Part shown: positions 37,409 to 49,738 of the stretch, piece after piece
Layout: the number at the start of each line of letters is the position of its first letter
Numbering within the stretch: the stretch's first letter is position 1
Made by a program: the position numbers and the translations under genes
Assembly (NCBI GenBank): GCA_002105175.1
Contig: MCGE01000002.1
Span: 1,116,001-1,180,000 of the forward strand
Reading direction: 5' to 3'
DNA length: 64,000 nt
Source: Absidia repens
Taxonomy: Eukaryota > Mucoromycota > Mucoromycetes > Mucorales > Cunninghamellaceae
Notes under the pieces: generated by a model
The model's database searches: none
The model's input: the letters and a program-made list of their open reading frames with translations, nothing else
What the model was told of the DNA's origin: nothing

Positions 37409-40400
37409 GTACAGCGATATTTCTAGGTTATGCCGGATTATTCTTTTCAGTATTGATGCAAGCGACTCACAGAAAGCCTCGATCAAAGTTGTTGGACGTT
37501 TGCCTCTGGAGTTTAGTAAGAACTATAAGAATTGGTCGATACAGTGCTTTATATTCATTTCATCTCCCTTTCTCTCTGTCTTTAGAAACACCTCTGCCTA
37601 TCCTATTATTACCCCTTCAATGCTATCAAGAATCATTTATGGTCATCACGGTAAGATATCAGATATCCTATTGTTTTATCCTAATGTGGATTCTGAATTT
37701 CTTTACTTTATTATTTAGGAACGTACTGTTTGTGTTCTATCTGCTGATGATATCTCTTGTGGGAATGTGTTATATCCCGTCGTCCCTATATCCAGCAATG
37801 ACTTCGATTCTAATACAAACGAAGGTAAGTTTTAAAAGATTCAATTATTTCTTTATTAATCATTCAACTTTCTGTTTTCGGATGGCGAACCTTTAGATAT
37901 CCTTATTACTTCTTATTCTTTGTGTGCCGATCCGACTCTGCCATACATGTACCTTGGAACTGCTGAAGGCTACTTACTCAAGCTTGACATCTCCGACCTG
38001 GACAGCATGAAATGGATAGCGTGTCAAAAAGTAAATCCGATCGGACAACAAATGTGCGTGCTTGGCCTAATTCAGGTTGATGATGACGAAGGTGAACTAT
38101 GGATGGCTGAAGCTCTTTTTTATGTTGGTGAAAGTGCTGATAGTCAATTGGTCGCGGTAAATATATATATATATATGTGTGTGTGTGCGTTTATATTTAT
38201 TATTGTACCTGAACTCACTTGCATTATTGCTATTAGATCCCCTGGAATGATGGTGATAGCTGCAACACCTCAGCGCCTTTTGTGCTTCAGACTCTGGTCA
38301 ACAGGGCCCCTCTTACTGATTGGCAGATTGTACGTAAAAATGGTCAACCGGACAGGCTTGTCACATGCTCAGGTCAAGATGAACAAGGGGCACTGCACTA
38401 TATCTCTCGTGATGTTGATTCAACTACTTTGTATGCTTCAGATGTGAACTGGAATGGGTATGTCTAAATGTATGTGTGTTTCAAGTTGTTTATTAACGCA
38501 ATCGTTTCATACTTCGTTTAGGATTACCAAGATGTGGTGCCTTAGCAATTCTTTAGGTCGGTGTCATTTGGTGGCAAGTTCTTCATATAGCACTCGTGTA
38601 GCGCTGCTTGATTATGGTAATAATATAAAGACTAAAAAAACGGTATGATTTTATGACTTACCATGTGTTGCTTCAAGAGGATAGGATGGATGAAGATACT
38701 ACCGAAATTGTCGAAACTCAAGTGCCTAGTATATATGCTGGATCATTCAAGGTGCATTTACATGGAACGGTGGTTATACAAATTACTCAAGATGGAACTA
38801 CTTTGCTAGATGTGGATGGAGGTAAAGAAAAATATACAAAGCTTCAAAGGTGTATATTTGACTTACTCGATGCATTCTGTACACTTATATTTCATAGTAT
38901 TACTGCTTCGTTGCCCCAACTCAAGTGGATTCACTACAGTAATCGTACCTCATGGTTAACTGATAATATATTATATATATTTACATGTATATCCAATGGG
39001 GAAAAACACTCGCTTCAAATAGTTACAGTCTCGTTTGTGGGAGGGTAGGTAAAAAAAATATAAAGCAAAAAAATTAAACATTATGCATTAACATGAACAT
39101 CGTTTAATATATACACTTCATTTAGATTCTCAAATATTGCGACAACTCTGAATTTCCTCACAACTCTGGATCATCTTCCTAGCTGCATATATTACTTTAC
39201 AATGATGGATCAAGCTGATGGCAAATCTCATCCAATTGTTGCTATTGGGGCATATGACGCAAAGGTATCTCTTTATTCCATTGTTACTGAAGACCTCATC
39301 AACCTGCGACAAAAAATCGGTAGGTGCAATTATGATATTATCACCACCGATTTCATACTCATTTTTATACTTACAAAACTTAGATTGTCAAGACATACCC
39401 CACTCGCTTGCCACTATCAAGACATCTGGACAATTACACCTTCTTATTGGCACTAGGGCAGGGAATTTGGCCACAATCAATCTGCTTTCTGCATTTGACC
39501 AATATTCTAATCAAGTCATTACAGCCGATAAATATTGGGTCCAATCATTAGGTTCCTCCCCTGTGGTGTTATCTATCAGTCAAAATGATGACCTTGCTTT
39601 TGCTCTGTGTGAATGTATCTGGCTCCTTTATTATGATTGTAATTCTCGACTGATGATGGAAGCTATATACAAACAAAAGGCAACAAATATTGAAGCGCTC
39701 CTTTCCTTGGACCTATCCTCCGATAAGCAACGGTCATCAGATTGTCAGAAATTGGCAATTGTAGCGGATCAACGACTTCATATCATTCAAGTGAAAAGGA
39801 AACCCAAAATGATGACTCGGAAACACATCTTGGCAACGGTAAGACAATAGTGAAGAAAAGAGGGGATGCATCATATTGATATTTACTTACTCTATACTCT
39901 ATAATAGACGCCTCGAAAATTGCTTTTACATGATCATTCAACAAGCTATTTGGTCACATCATCCAAGCACCGAGGAAAAACCTATCATCAACTTCTGCTA
40001 CTTGATCAAAAGTAAGCATAGCAATATATAGAATATTCGTTAGCAGTTGGATTCTTACCATGATATTGGTTGAAAAACTGACATACTCATTTATTTCAAT
40101 TATAGTGGCGAATTGCTATGTGAACATCGTTTTGCTTATGGAGAAACTGTACTATCGCTATCAAGTAAGTTAAAATAGTTGAACTCCACAGTTGAAAGCT
40201 AAACTAATGGTACTTTCTTAGAATGGCAGGTCCAAAATAAAAAGAAAGTATACCACTATATATGTGTTGGGATCGAACACCAAGATAAGACGCAAAATCA
40301 CAGCAATGGTAGCCCTCACGATACTCCACATGGAAATGGATCTCTACACTTGTACCGCCTCAAAGCTCAGAGGGCTGTTGGGAAAGACTCACACATTCAG

Positions 40401-41862
40401 TATTCTATTCGACTTGTTTGGAAAAATGAAGGTCTCAGTGGTGGTGTCCATACTATATGTCCTCATCCTTCTGGGTAAGTCATCCTTTTCTACTAAGCAC
40501 GAAATAAGATATTCGTTTTGATTTGATTTGATTTTTTTTTTGACTTTCGACTTTATCTAGTTTGCTCTTTTCATCGGGGTCTACCTTACACTTGCATCAT
40601 TTAGATATGGCTCAGGGGGCGTAAGTAAATAAGATGATTGAAATACAACGATCATATACTGAATCTTTTTGGAGGGGATGATAGGTTAGTAGAAATTACG
40701 CATAAAGTCCTTCGTTTTCCGATTACATCTATTCATGTTATTGGTGATCGAATATGTGTTACTGGCCATGTTGAATCGGTGTCCTTTTACTCGTATGATA
40801 AAGAAACCATGCACTTGAGCTTTTTGAAAAGGTAGGACACAAAATAATCTTATCAATAACTCTTACTAACCATTTTTCATGAACTCACTTAGTGATTCTA
40901 TCTCTCGGAATGTCCACCACTCATTGCTTCTCAACAACCGTACTGTAGTCGGAGTATCATTGTCGGGTGGCGTGTTCGCATTGAAAGAACCAGTGGCCGA
41001 CCCTTCTTATGATGGTGACTCACTTCAAACTCTCTTTTGCTTCCATTATCCTGACATCATCATCAACCCCCATTGTATGTCATTACACTCTTATCACTCG
41101 ACTGAATATACATGTGGAATTCTCGCCAAGCATTTGATTCCTTGGACTACAAGTGACGAAAGCCACGCAAATATCGAGCACGACGACGCCGCTCCAACTC
41201 TTACCACCGAATATACCATATCGAACGAAAAACACATTCTCCAGCAAAAACCACAACCGCAGCGCAACAAAGTCACAACTCAGCCTATTATTGGATGTAC
41301 TATATCGGGTGGTGTGATTGCAGTTTATCAATGCTCAGGGACACTATTCACTCTACTCGATTCATTACAACGTAAATTACTACTATATGCACCAACACAG
41401 CCTTTACTTGGATCATCATCACGATATTCACAATGGTATACACACCTTTCCGGTCCTGAAGTATCAACAATACATTGTGACTTTATATCCTTATTTATAC
41501 GTTTGACATCAGGACAACAGCGCCAAATTGTCAGATTGGCAGACAATACGACTGAAGGAAGGGTTAGTGGAGAGGATGCCAAGGACATTGACAGTGGTAC
41601 TGAAGGTGGTGCAATTGCTAGTGAAAATAGTGATTTGGATCGTAATGGTAGCGACAACAAAGGAAAGGCGAACAGCTCGGTTAGACCGGGCTCTTTGATT
41701 GACTTGACTCTGGAAATGGTTGAAAAGGATGATCACCGCTCTTTCCATACTATTCCTGACTGGACCCCGCCTCCTGATCATGACAACTATGAAAATCTCG
41801 TTTCTTGGACTGCTAGGACGTTGGTGCTACTTGTTACAAACCTGGAACAATATTACTTTTAG
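36498..41862 (+). CDS. DDB1/MMS1-type beta-propeller protein (MMS1_N-like)
   Basis: A long gene with more than fifteen short introns, starting MRIQTDHSTDENDNDI. Spliced exons read RFGHSEIQGNDMIVAISDYG, the block WSRAIAIASYQDRIDIMIL, KTPLPILLLPLQCYQESFMV, LPYMYLGTAEGYLLKLDISD, GQPDRLVTCSGQDEQGALHY and SNSLGRCHLVASSSYSTRVA. This order (cell-surface-like start, PLP...Q/E block, LGTAEGYLL, DRLVTCSG..GAL, then repeated propeller strands) is that of the MMS1_N domain in DDB1, SF3B3/Rse1 and CPSF160. The last exon (about 40894-41862) contains NRTVVGVSLSGGVFALKE and an Asp/Gly-rich insert. Sequence is divergent and a typical CPSF_A C terminus is not obvious, so which family member it is remains open. 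Intron 37325-37408 contains a T32 run next to its acceptor. Confidence 0.72.
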
Positions 41863-42639
41863 ACCAAATCCCCGTCCCTTTTCCCTTACATCCTGTTTGA
41901 TATGTTATTAGATTAGTACTTTTGTGATCTTGATTGAATAAAATTTTTAGTACATCTTGTGTACTGTATTGACTCTTTTATATATATATATATATATCGT
42001 TTATGAAATGATTAGTGTGTATGTGTGTGTAATTGGTTCTGTTGATGGTTTGAGCAATTATTGAATTTGTATTGGCGTACCCATTTCTCTCTATGAATTG
42101 CCTGCTACGTGCATTTTTTTTTCGGAATAGCTCAGCCAAAAAATAAGTTGATTTTATTTAGCAGCTTGTGTGGTGTATGTATGAACAATAACGCAGTCTA
42201 TTGAAGATGTGTACAGTACAACCAAAGGACCTAGATGGTATAGTACTGTACAGTCAAGAAAGATCGTAAAGCTCACCTTAATTGTTGAGGTTTATTTATT
42301 TATTCTCAATCGTCCTGTAAGACGAAGACTCGGAACCTTAAAAAAAAGCCTACTGGATATATACACTGTACCTAATCTCGGGAAAGTTATGCGAGTGATC
42401 CGGATTAGGTTGCCTGACATAAATGGTGAAACAGGAATGCGACCACGTTTTATATCAAGTGGCCTAAAGCTGACAACTATGTTATCATTTAGGTTTAATG
42501 AGTTGGGGAATTAGTCATAGATAATCTAGAAAGTAGTGAAAAATTCTGTATGATTTACAGTAGACTTGATACATGTATATGACTGGTCGAGCAGGAATAT
42601 GACGATCATTTATACAAAGTGATCGAGGTCTAGCAAACA

Positions 42640-43396
42640 AGTAGTCATGGAGTTTTAAATAGAAAGCTAATGTTTGGTAAGATATTCACAAACCAGCTAC
42701 AGCAATAATATTATTTACTATCCAACGGAGCAGAGTATAGTAAATTAATTAATAATAAAAGGCGCATTTTATTGAAGCATGTTGGTAAATACTAAAAATA
42801 TATGAGAGGGGTTCATCATAACAAGGGATTTCATAAAAAGATTCAGTGGAGGAAGATTTTGAGGATCTAATGGGGGATCTGAAGAATGATCAAAACCAAT
42901 CCAAAGGGACAGCAATCAAATGGGATCTAATATACTATAGAAGCATGATAAAAGCTAAAGCGTGTTTGTCATTGAAGCTCAACAGCGGTAAACACTCATG
43001 AAACAAGAGCGGGACGAATGTAGTGAACAACGGGATCTATTGCAAAATCATGAGAAAGACTAATGGGTAGTTTTAATTGAATCAAGTAAAAATACGTATA
43101 TATTTATTCAGATATAAATGCAAACTATGGCAAACTAACACTAAACTAAGCGAATGAGGACTTCGCAAATGGAGGTGGTTCTAAATCCTGAATCCAAAAT
43201 GAAAGGGTCTCCCCATGCAACTTGTAATCTCTGAGCTGAAAACGCTTCTAAACTAGTCCTGACACTAATCTAAGTCCATCATAATCCTATAGGAGTCACA
43301 ATTGTGAAGAATAAAAAAGAAAAAGAAAATGAAAAGAGAGAGCGTAAAAATAAAAATTGGAAGAAAATATATTTCACGTGGGCGGCATTTGAAATA
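42640..43396 (-). repeat. Dispersed repeat, long copy B
   Basis: On the minus strand it starts TTTCAAATGCCGCCCACGTG (from about 43395), then a C/T-rich tract, then GTCAGGACTAGTTTAGAAGC, the core TGCATGGGGAGACCCTTTCA plus TTTTGGATTCAGGATTTAG (near 43185-43225), and the second half with AGATCCCGTTGTTC (near 43033), GCTTCAATAAAATGCGCC (near 42770) and TATTGCTGTAGCTGGTTTGT (near 42695). Right and left ends are estimates. Confidence 0.75.
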
Positions 43397-43705
43397 ATTT
43401 TTTTCTTCAGTTCGTTTGTGGGCGCAATATTTCGATCTCTCAGTTAAACCGACCAACTTCAAATGGCTACATAAGGGTTTATTATAGAAGCTCACCTCCA
43501 GAAACGTACCTTTTGTTTTGTGAATGTACATTTAAATTACACCGCGCATGGTGCTTCATAATTTAATTTACGACACGGCAAAAGATCAATCCATTGCTTC
43601 GGGTAACGAAAAAAACAAAGAAAATGCCTCCCCCTTGTCAAAAAGGAAATTGAACACCACGTCCTATTGCCCCTCTCCTCCTGACCTGACTTATTCCTTT
43701 TTTAT

Positions 43706-43728
43706 CTCTCTCTCTCTCTCTCTCTCTT
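43706..43728 (+). repeat. TC dinucleotide microsatellite
   Basis: About eleven TC units in non-coding DNA. Confidence 0.85.
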
Positions 43729-44668
43729 GAAGCTCAAACTAGTAAAACGAATCCTTGTTATATTAAATACATCAACTGATCTTATATTTTTGGAGCGGAT
43801 GACTCCTGCGTCAAATATCTCTGCCGCCAAGATTTGAAACTCAGGACCAAACTTAGACTGAGGTGAACTTGGAGCAACAACATACAGCACCTGCGACTTA
43901 TAAACGGTACACGCGGCGCGTGGAGGATGGGGTAAAATTGCAGCAACAGAAATGATGTCAACATGTTTTAGTTATAGAATTAATATTAGGATTAGAATTA
44001 GAAATCTTATGATCTGTGGAAAGACTATATATATTTAGAGTATGTAGTTGTAGTTTTTCTTATTCGTATATTGAAAACCAATATAATAAAAAAGATGAAT
44101 GGATGATGTAAAGAAGGAAGAAATTTTTAGTGGAATACAGTGGATGGTGACGGTAATAAACTTTAGATATATAGAAATAATTAATGGTACAAGCGAAAAA
44201 AAAGGAGAAACAGAATAGGAACTGGGATGGTGACGGTGTTGGAGTAAAAAAAGGATAGGAGAATTAAGAACAGCTGTTATAAAATTCCTCAGGGAGTGAT
44301 ACTAATAAAGGAGGAAAATGGGAACTATATGAGATTATCACATACACAAGTGTGTTAGAAAAATATGGAATATAAACGCGAGGGTATCAAAATTTTGATT
44401 GTTCAATGTGAGGATGATGTTGTTTGTTTTTGTCACCTGCTGACCAGGTTTGAAGACAAAATGGGGTCAATGAGCAGAAGAAGCACTCAGAAACTTTTAT
44501 AATATATATATATTATGCATCAGCATCATTGGCCCAACAATCAAGTATATAAATTAACTTTTTTTTTTCCAACACCACTTACTACTTTCCCCCCTTTTTG
44601 TTGTTGTTTTTCTCTTCTTTTTCTCTTTTCGATCCAAAAACATAATACACAACAATCCATATCCTACA

Positions 44669-46387
44669 ATGACAACTTACACTTCAGTTGACTCTCTTGA
44701 CTTTATTAAAGTAATGGAAACTCAAATCGCAAAGTGTCAACAATCCAATATTCTAGACGATGTAAGGACTATAGTAAGAGAACTAAAAAGTCAATCAGAT
44801 TATAGATTTTTTTATTGACCGACTTTTTTGTTTCTCGGTACTTAAAGGAATATCTTGGTCTACTACAAGAGAATAAGGAAAAATACAGAGAGCTATGCAA
44901 CCAAACGGACTATTTCCAAAAAGTAAGCTTTATCGGTGTTTGTATGTGTGTGTGTGTGTGTGTTTCCCTTAATGCACGCCTATTTATATCGTGAACTAAC
45001 TTAAATGTACAGCAAATCCTGTTGATGAAACGAGAGAATGCATGCCTGATAAAGACTCAGCAACGATTAGAAACACAAATATATGCACAGGATCAAGAAT
45101 TACAATCTACAGCAAAACAGGTCATGACATTAACTCGTCGGAACAAAGAGTTGGAATCTCGTTTGGATACTGAGGTAAGAAAAATTACCCCTGAATTCCA
45201 AGCGGTCTTTGAACTTTATCATTTTAAATTTATACATGTAAATTTATACATATATATATATTTGATAGTGTCAGCACTATGAAGCCGATAGATTAGTGTG
45301 GTATCAAACTGAAATGGAGCTAAATTCAGCAATTAAAAAATGCTCGTTACAAAATAGCCAACCTAGAAGAACTCGGAGTGCCACCGCATCCAATATTTTT
45401 TATGCACCCAACAAAGGAAATAGCGAATCATTCTGTTATCATCCTTCACTGCCATCATCATCGTACAATAGACCTAGCTCAGGTAAAAATTGATATAAAG
45501 TAATATCAACAGAAAGATACAATTAATAACAATAAGCCTGGGTATATAGATGGCGTGCAACGTAGCCAAGAATTCAATTTATCCAAAATTCAGGCACAAG
45601 AACGATTGCTAAAGAGCTTAACATCGGAATTGGAAAAACAGAAAATAGCCCATTTGGCATCAATCCATGAGCAAGATGAGCAATTGACTTCAATTACAGC
45701 AGAATTACAAAGCATCAAAGAATTAAATCATACTCTTATGGAAGATAATGAAGGGTATCAAATGCTTTTAACCGAAAAAACTATGTCTGGCGAATTTTTG
45801 AAGGTAAAAAAATAAAATGATAACGATATGTTTTTTATCATACTGATTTTTATAATGATATCACACCTATACATAGAAAGTAGAACAAGAAGAGAATATG
45901 AGTCTTGCTACTGAAATGAAAAGAACATCTTTTGTCAACGATCCGGTTAAAATACAAGGTAAGCAAACATGTCGTATAAACTATTTTTTTTTTTATTGCT
46001 CATCATACATATTTGAAATTTATAGAGTTGACAGATGAAAACAAAACATTGAAAGAATCTAACAAGGCATTATCACTCTATATGAACAAGATTTTACTGA
46101 AGATAGTAGGGAACCATGATTTAGTAGATGTTTTAAATATCGATATTGAAGCGGAATCGGAAAAAGAGAAGTGCCCACTGGTCAGTGCACCGAATCCACC
46201 CAGTCCTATGCAGCAACAGCACCGAGCCAGACGAAGTACGATATCAACGTGCAGAAATTCAAATAATCAAGAGAAGGGGTGGACTAAGGCATTAAAAAGA
46301 ATGACAGTGATGGGATGGTCAGCTGGTAAACCGTCGGCTTTAAATTACAATAGGGAAGATATTACTACTACCGCCACCTTGGAATAA
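44669..46387 (+). CDS. Fungal coiled-coil protein of unknown function
   Basis: About seven exons. The first (ATG at 44669) starts MTTYTSVDSLDFIKVMETQI and is spliced after ILDD to EYLGLLQENKEKYRELCNQT, then QILLMKRENACLIKTQQRLE and so on. Long heptad-rich stretches predict coiled coil (for example IQAQERLLKSLTSELEKQKI and LTSITAELQSIKELNHTL). A conserved-looking block follows: EDNEGYQMLLTEKTMSGEFL, then ELTDENKTLKESNKALSLYM and NKILLKIVGN, a pattern I associate with fungal proteins annotated only as M-protein-like coiled coils. The C terminus is basic and Ser/Thr-rich. It may be a cytoskeletal or septal scaffold, but no function is shown. Confidence 0.72.
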
Positions 46388-46645
46388 AAATATAAATTGT
46401 TCTTTGACCTTCTTTTTTAAAATACCGATTTTTTTTTCATCATTCTGATCCGAAATGAATGATTTTCCTTCTTTTTTATTCCTTTTTTTTTTTTTTTTTT
46501 TTTTTTAGTAGCCCAATTGCAGATACAATAAAGGAACTGAAGACTTGAGGCGTGTTTGATATTTTCTTTTCCTTTTGTCTTTCTTTTTTTTTTTTTTTTT
46601 TTTTGGGACATTGCGTCTATTATATAATACAATTACTATTGTCTC

Positions 46646-47242
46646 ATGTCCCTTGCATCTTCAAATTCCCAACGTGATCACTCCAACTCAATGAATACGC
46701 AATGGTCACCCACTTCATCGCATCAACAAAGCAACAACAATCGAAGCAATACAAGACATTCCTCTCAGCGTCATAGAACCATACCATGCACACGATCCAT
46801 ACTCTCAGTCGTTGAAGTCAGATTTATTGAACTCACTCGATGCCTATATCAAGCCAAAGCAATAGTCCAAGATTTGTCCTCATTTCATGCCAGTATTTTG
46901 CCCACACTTTCACTTTCAACTTATCATTGCCCAACTCACTTATCAAATGAAGGGATTGGCTCTGCACCCTTTCTTCAACACATCAAGCAATACTTGGACG
47001 AAAAATTTAAAAAATTCACCAAACTTTGCAGGATTTTGATGATGATTTTATCTAGGTTGGAACAAAATGTACAAGTAAAACCAGAGCGGGTACAATCCTT
47101 TCGCAATGAAATCATGGAAGAATGGCGGGTGGCAAACGATATCAAACAACAAATACAGACTTACTTACACCAGAACAATCATTTATTCGATGGATCACAG
47201 CCGGATCTACTTCATGAAACATCACCATCACCACCAATTTGA
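46646..47242 (+). CDS. Hypothetical protein with Ser/Asn-rich N terminus and helical C-terminal half
   Basis: A single-exon 198-residue frame starting MSLASSNSQRDHSNSMNTQW. Residues 1-50 are Ser/Asn/Gln-rich; from about 53 on the sequence is more ordered, with helical stretches (VVEVRFIELTRCLYQAKAIV, PFLQHIKQYLDEKFKKFTKL, CRILMMILSRLEQNVQVKPE, RVQSFRNEIMEEWRVANDIK). No family recognised. It lies 258 bp after the coiled-coil gene on the same strand, behind two long T runs that may serve as its promoter. The ordered composition of the C-terminal half argues for a real gene. Confidence 0.6.
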   Translation: MSLASSNSQRDHSNSMNTQWSPTSSHQQSNNNRSNTRHSSQRHRTIPCTRSILSVVEVRFIELTRCLYQAKAIVQDLSSFHASILPTLSLSTYHCPTHLSNEGIGSAPFLQHIKQYLDEKFKKFTKLCRILMMILSRLEQNVQVKPERVQSFRNEIMEEWRVANDIKQQIQTYLHQNNHLFDGSQPDLLHETSPSPPI

Positions 47243-47933
47243 CAACAGGAAGCCATGCTCTGACTTATTATGGACGTCTCTTCCCCTATCATAGCTATAT
47301 TCGTGCTTCCTTAGATCGATCGATCGGCTTTGTAGTTACCCCTCCTCCCCTTTCATATTACTCTTTGATCTCAATGATACCAAATCTCATTCTCCCTCGT
47401 TGTTATCATTTTTTATTATACTATAATATATTATATACACATGTCCCCTCTATGCCATCATTTCACCTTAGTTATTCTTTGATTCTAAAATATCACTTCC
47501 GCTAGGTTATTATTAGCGATATCCCTTTCATTTTATTGTACATATATCATCCCTATATTCACACACTTTTTTTTCCAATTTGTATTCCATGCCACTGTTC
47601 TTTTTTGTTCTTTAACCTTCTGTCCTTTTTTCGAAATAAATTTTTATTATTCGACCCAACAAATGATTATACCAATCAAATCCTCAATAAAACTGTCTCA
47701 GCGTTCTTTTTTTTTTTTTTTTTTTTACAATGCATATCAATGATCTTTTATAGAATGTATGACAATGTGCACCAATATCTGTCTCCCTTTCAGACCCCCC
47801 ACTCTCACTTTTTTTTTCTTTAACCATTTCGCGCACCGTCTGTATACAGCCACTCTCTAGCCCCATTATCTTCGCTTCCCACCCCATTCACCATGACAAC
47901 CAAACACTTTCTATATACTCTCATCCACACTTC

Positions 47934-47975
47934 CATTTTCATTTTCATTTTCATTTTTCATTTTCATTTTCATTT
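47934..47975 (+). repeat. CATTTT hexanucleotide array
   Basis: About seven imperfect TTTTCA units in non-coding DNA. Confidence 0.7.
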
Positions 47976-48344
47976 TTATTTTCAATTTTATTTTTTTAAA
48001 AACAACAAAATGAAGGGCTTCAGCTGTCAGAAGATATCCAAAATTCTCAGTTTCACAGAATAAACACTTCCAGGGCTAAACAAAGACTGGTACTGAAACA
48101 AACTACTCAACTGATATAAATCAGACGATGTTACATTTCCAGTGTTTCTTTCATAGTCCTGTATTCAGATTTGGCTAAGTGATATATTCATCATCCAGCT
48201 TTGTTTTCAAAAGTAAAAGAGAAAAAAAAAAAAAACCAGTATCACTCCTTATTTAGCGACCAGTGTTGTCGCGCGTGGTTGTGACAGTGAGAGACTATTG
48301 TTTTTTTAAAATATTTACACGCCGACAACATGATATTTCTATTT

Positions 48345-48645
48345 TTATCAATTTTTTTTTTTCTTCTCATCACCCCCTTTTTTTTTTCTCTTCTTTGTTC
48401 CCACAAAACATCAACTTCAACGGTGACTTCAGTAAGGTGAAGGGAATCTTGAATTAGTCCTAGAACTTGAATTAGGGGCATTTTGAAAAATGCAATATAA
48501 ACATGCATGGGGAAACCCTTTCATTTTGGATTCGTGATTTGGGAGCGCCATCATTTAGCACCAGGAATAGTGCTATGGAATCCTTTAGTAGCTTAGCTTA
48601 TTCTTAGCTATCATAGTTTATGTCTACATCTGAATAAAATATGCC
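48345..48645 (+). repeat. Dispersed repeat, short copy E
   Basis: It has the pyrimidine-rich tract, then ATTAGTCCTAGAACTTGAAT, then CATGCATGGGGAAACCCTTT and CATTTTGGATTC (48503-48536), then TAGCTTAGCTTATTCTTAGC, and ends GTCTACATCTGAATAAAATA. The CACGTG block of the other copies is missing. The downstream half seen in copies A-D is not clearly recognisable. Confidence 0.65.
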
Positions 48646-49738
48646 TTGTTTTTTTTTTATCAATTATACCTCTCATACGTTTTATTATGAACCGGAAAAA
48701 AAAGGCAGTGTGTTTTTATGTGAGCACAAAAGGGGATCTGGGTATTCAAGGGACCTCCTCCAGCCGTTATACTTTGTACTGTGTCTACTAGCTCTCCTCC
48801 TCAAAATAAAGGATGGGTGTGTTTTTGAGTAGATTTTTTTTTAAAAAAACAAAGAAATGGTAGGGACGTGATTGAAAAGGCAATGATGGATGCGTAGTGA
48901 CGTCAGGGATAGATGACTGAAAAAGCAGTGGCAACCGCATAAAGAAGTCATAACAAATAACTACTGTAACAAGTTGAGGAACGTCTACTATTATCTCTGA
49001 CATTGAAAACAAAGGAGATTGGCGAAAACGAGGGAGGAAAACCTGGGCAGTATTATGAATTTGAAGAACCATCCATCCAACTTGATTATATCGAACCTCG
49101 ATTTTATGGTTTTATGAGCCTTTTTTTTTTTTCCCTTCCAAACAAAGAATAATACAATGACATATAGAGCACTACATAATTTTTTAACCATAGCCAGTGA
49201 TCCATACAATATATTTTACTCTTCCCCATTCCACATAAATTGTAATCGAGCACTTATAATTCATACCAAATGATTTCATATGATACATCCATAAATTGAT
49301 TGACCCATAAACATTTGTTTTATTAGACTTCAATAAGATAAATATAAAAATATGTACATAGTATAACAATTTACATAAGAGAAGATAAGCATAAACTAAT
49401 AAGAATGATAAGGGGAAAAGTGCAAGACTAATTTTGTAATCATAAGTGAGGCTGTGTTAAATAAAACGGGGGACAGTTGTAATAGTGTAATATGCTATAA
49501 GGAATGAGTGTCGGTAGGTATAAAAGAAAGATAAGAAGAAACTAGTTAAATCATAAAAAGTGTTGCCCAAAATGTATAATGCAATAACAGTGATAATAAT
49601 AATAAAAAAGGGATGAATCCGATATATGTATAAGAAGAAAGAAAGAGGTATAATGTTGTGTGGTCAGAAAAAAAAAAAAAAAAGAAGGTATGATTGAAAG
49701 TGCGTAAGGGAAAGAATTGAAAAAAAAGGGGAACTAAT

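Larger units (their letters stand above)
41863..44668. other. Gene-poor interval with repeat copy B and a TC microsatellite
   Basis: About 2.8 kb. An AT dinucleotide stretch lies at 41980-41999 in the 3' flank of the DDB1-like gene. The centre (about 42640-43396) is repeat copy B. A TC microsatellite occurs at 43706-43728. The short ORF at 43548-43730 (with KENASPLSKRKLNTT) has no domain or splice support. The right end is the promoter of the coiled-coil gene with a C/T-rich stretch (44560-44640). Confidence 0.55.
47243..49738. other. Gene-poor interval with CATTTT repeats and repeat copy E
   Basis: About 2.5 kb. C/T-rich non-coding sequence follows the hypothetical gene, with a T run at about 47707-47726. 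A CATTTT hexamer array lies at about 47934-47975 and the dispersed repeat copy E at about 48345-48645. The right end is the AT-rich 3' flank of the next minus-strand gene. No coding region supported. Confidence 0.55.

Noticed and set aside
43548..43730. 60-residue ORF with KENASPLSKRKLNTT
   Set aside because: It runs into a TC microsatellite, has no splice sites extending it and no family features.
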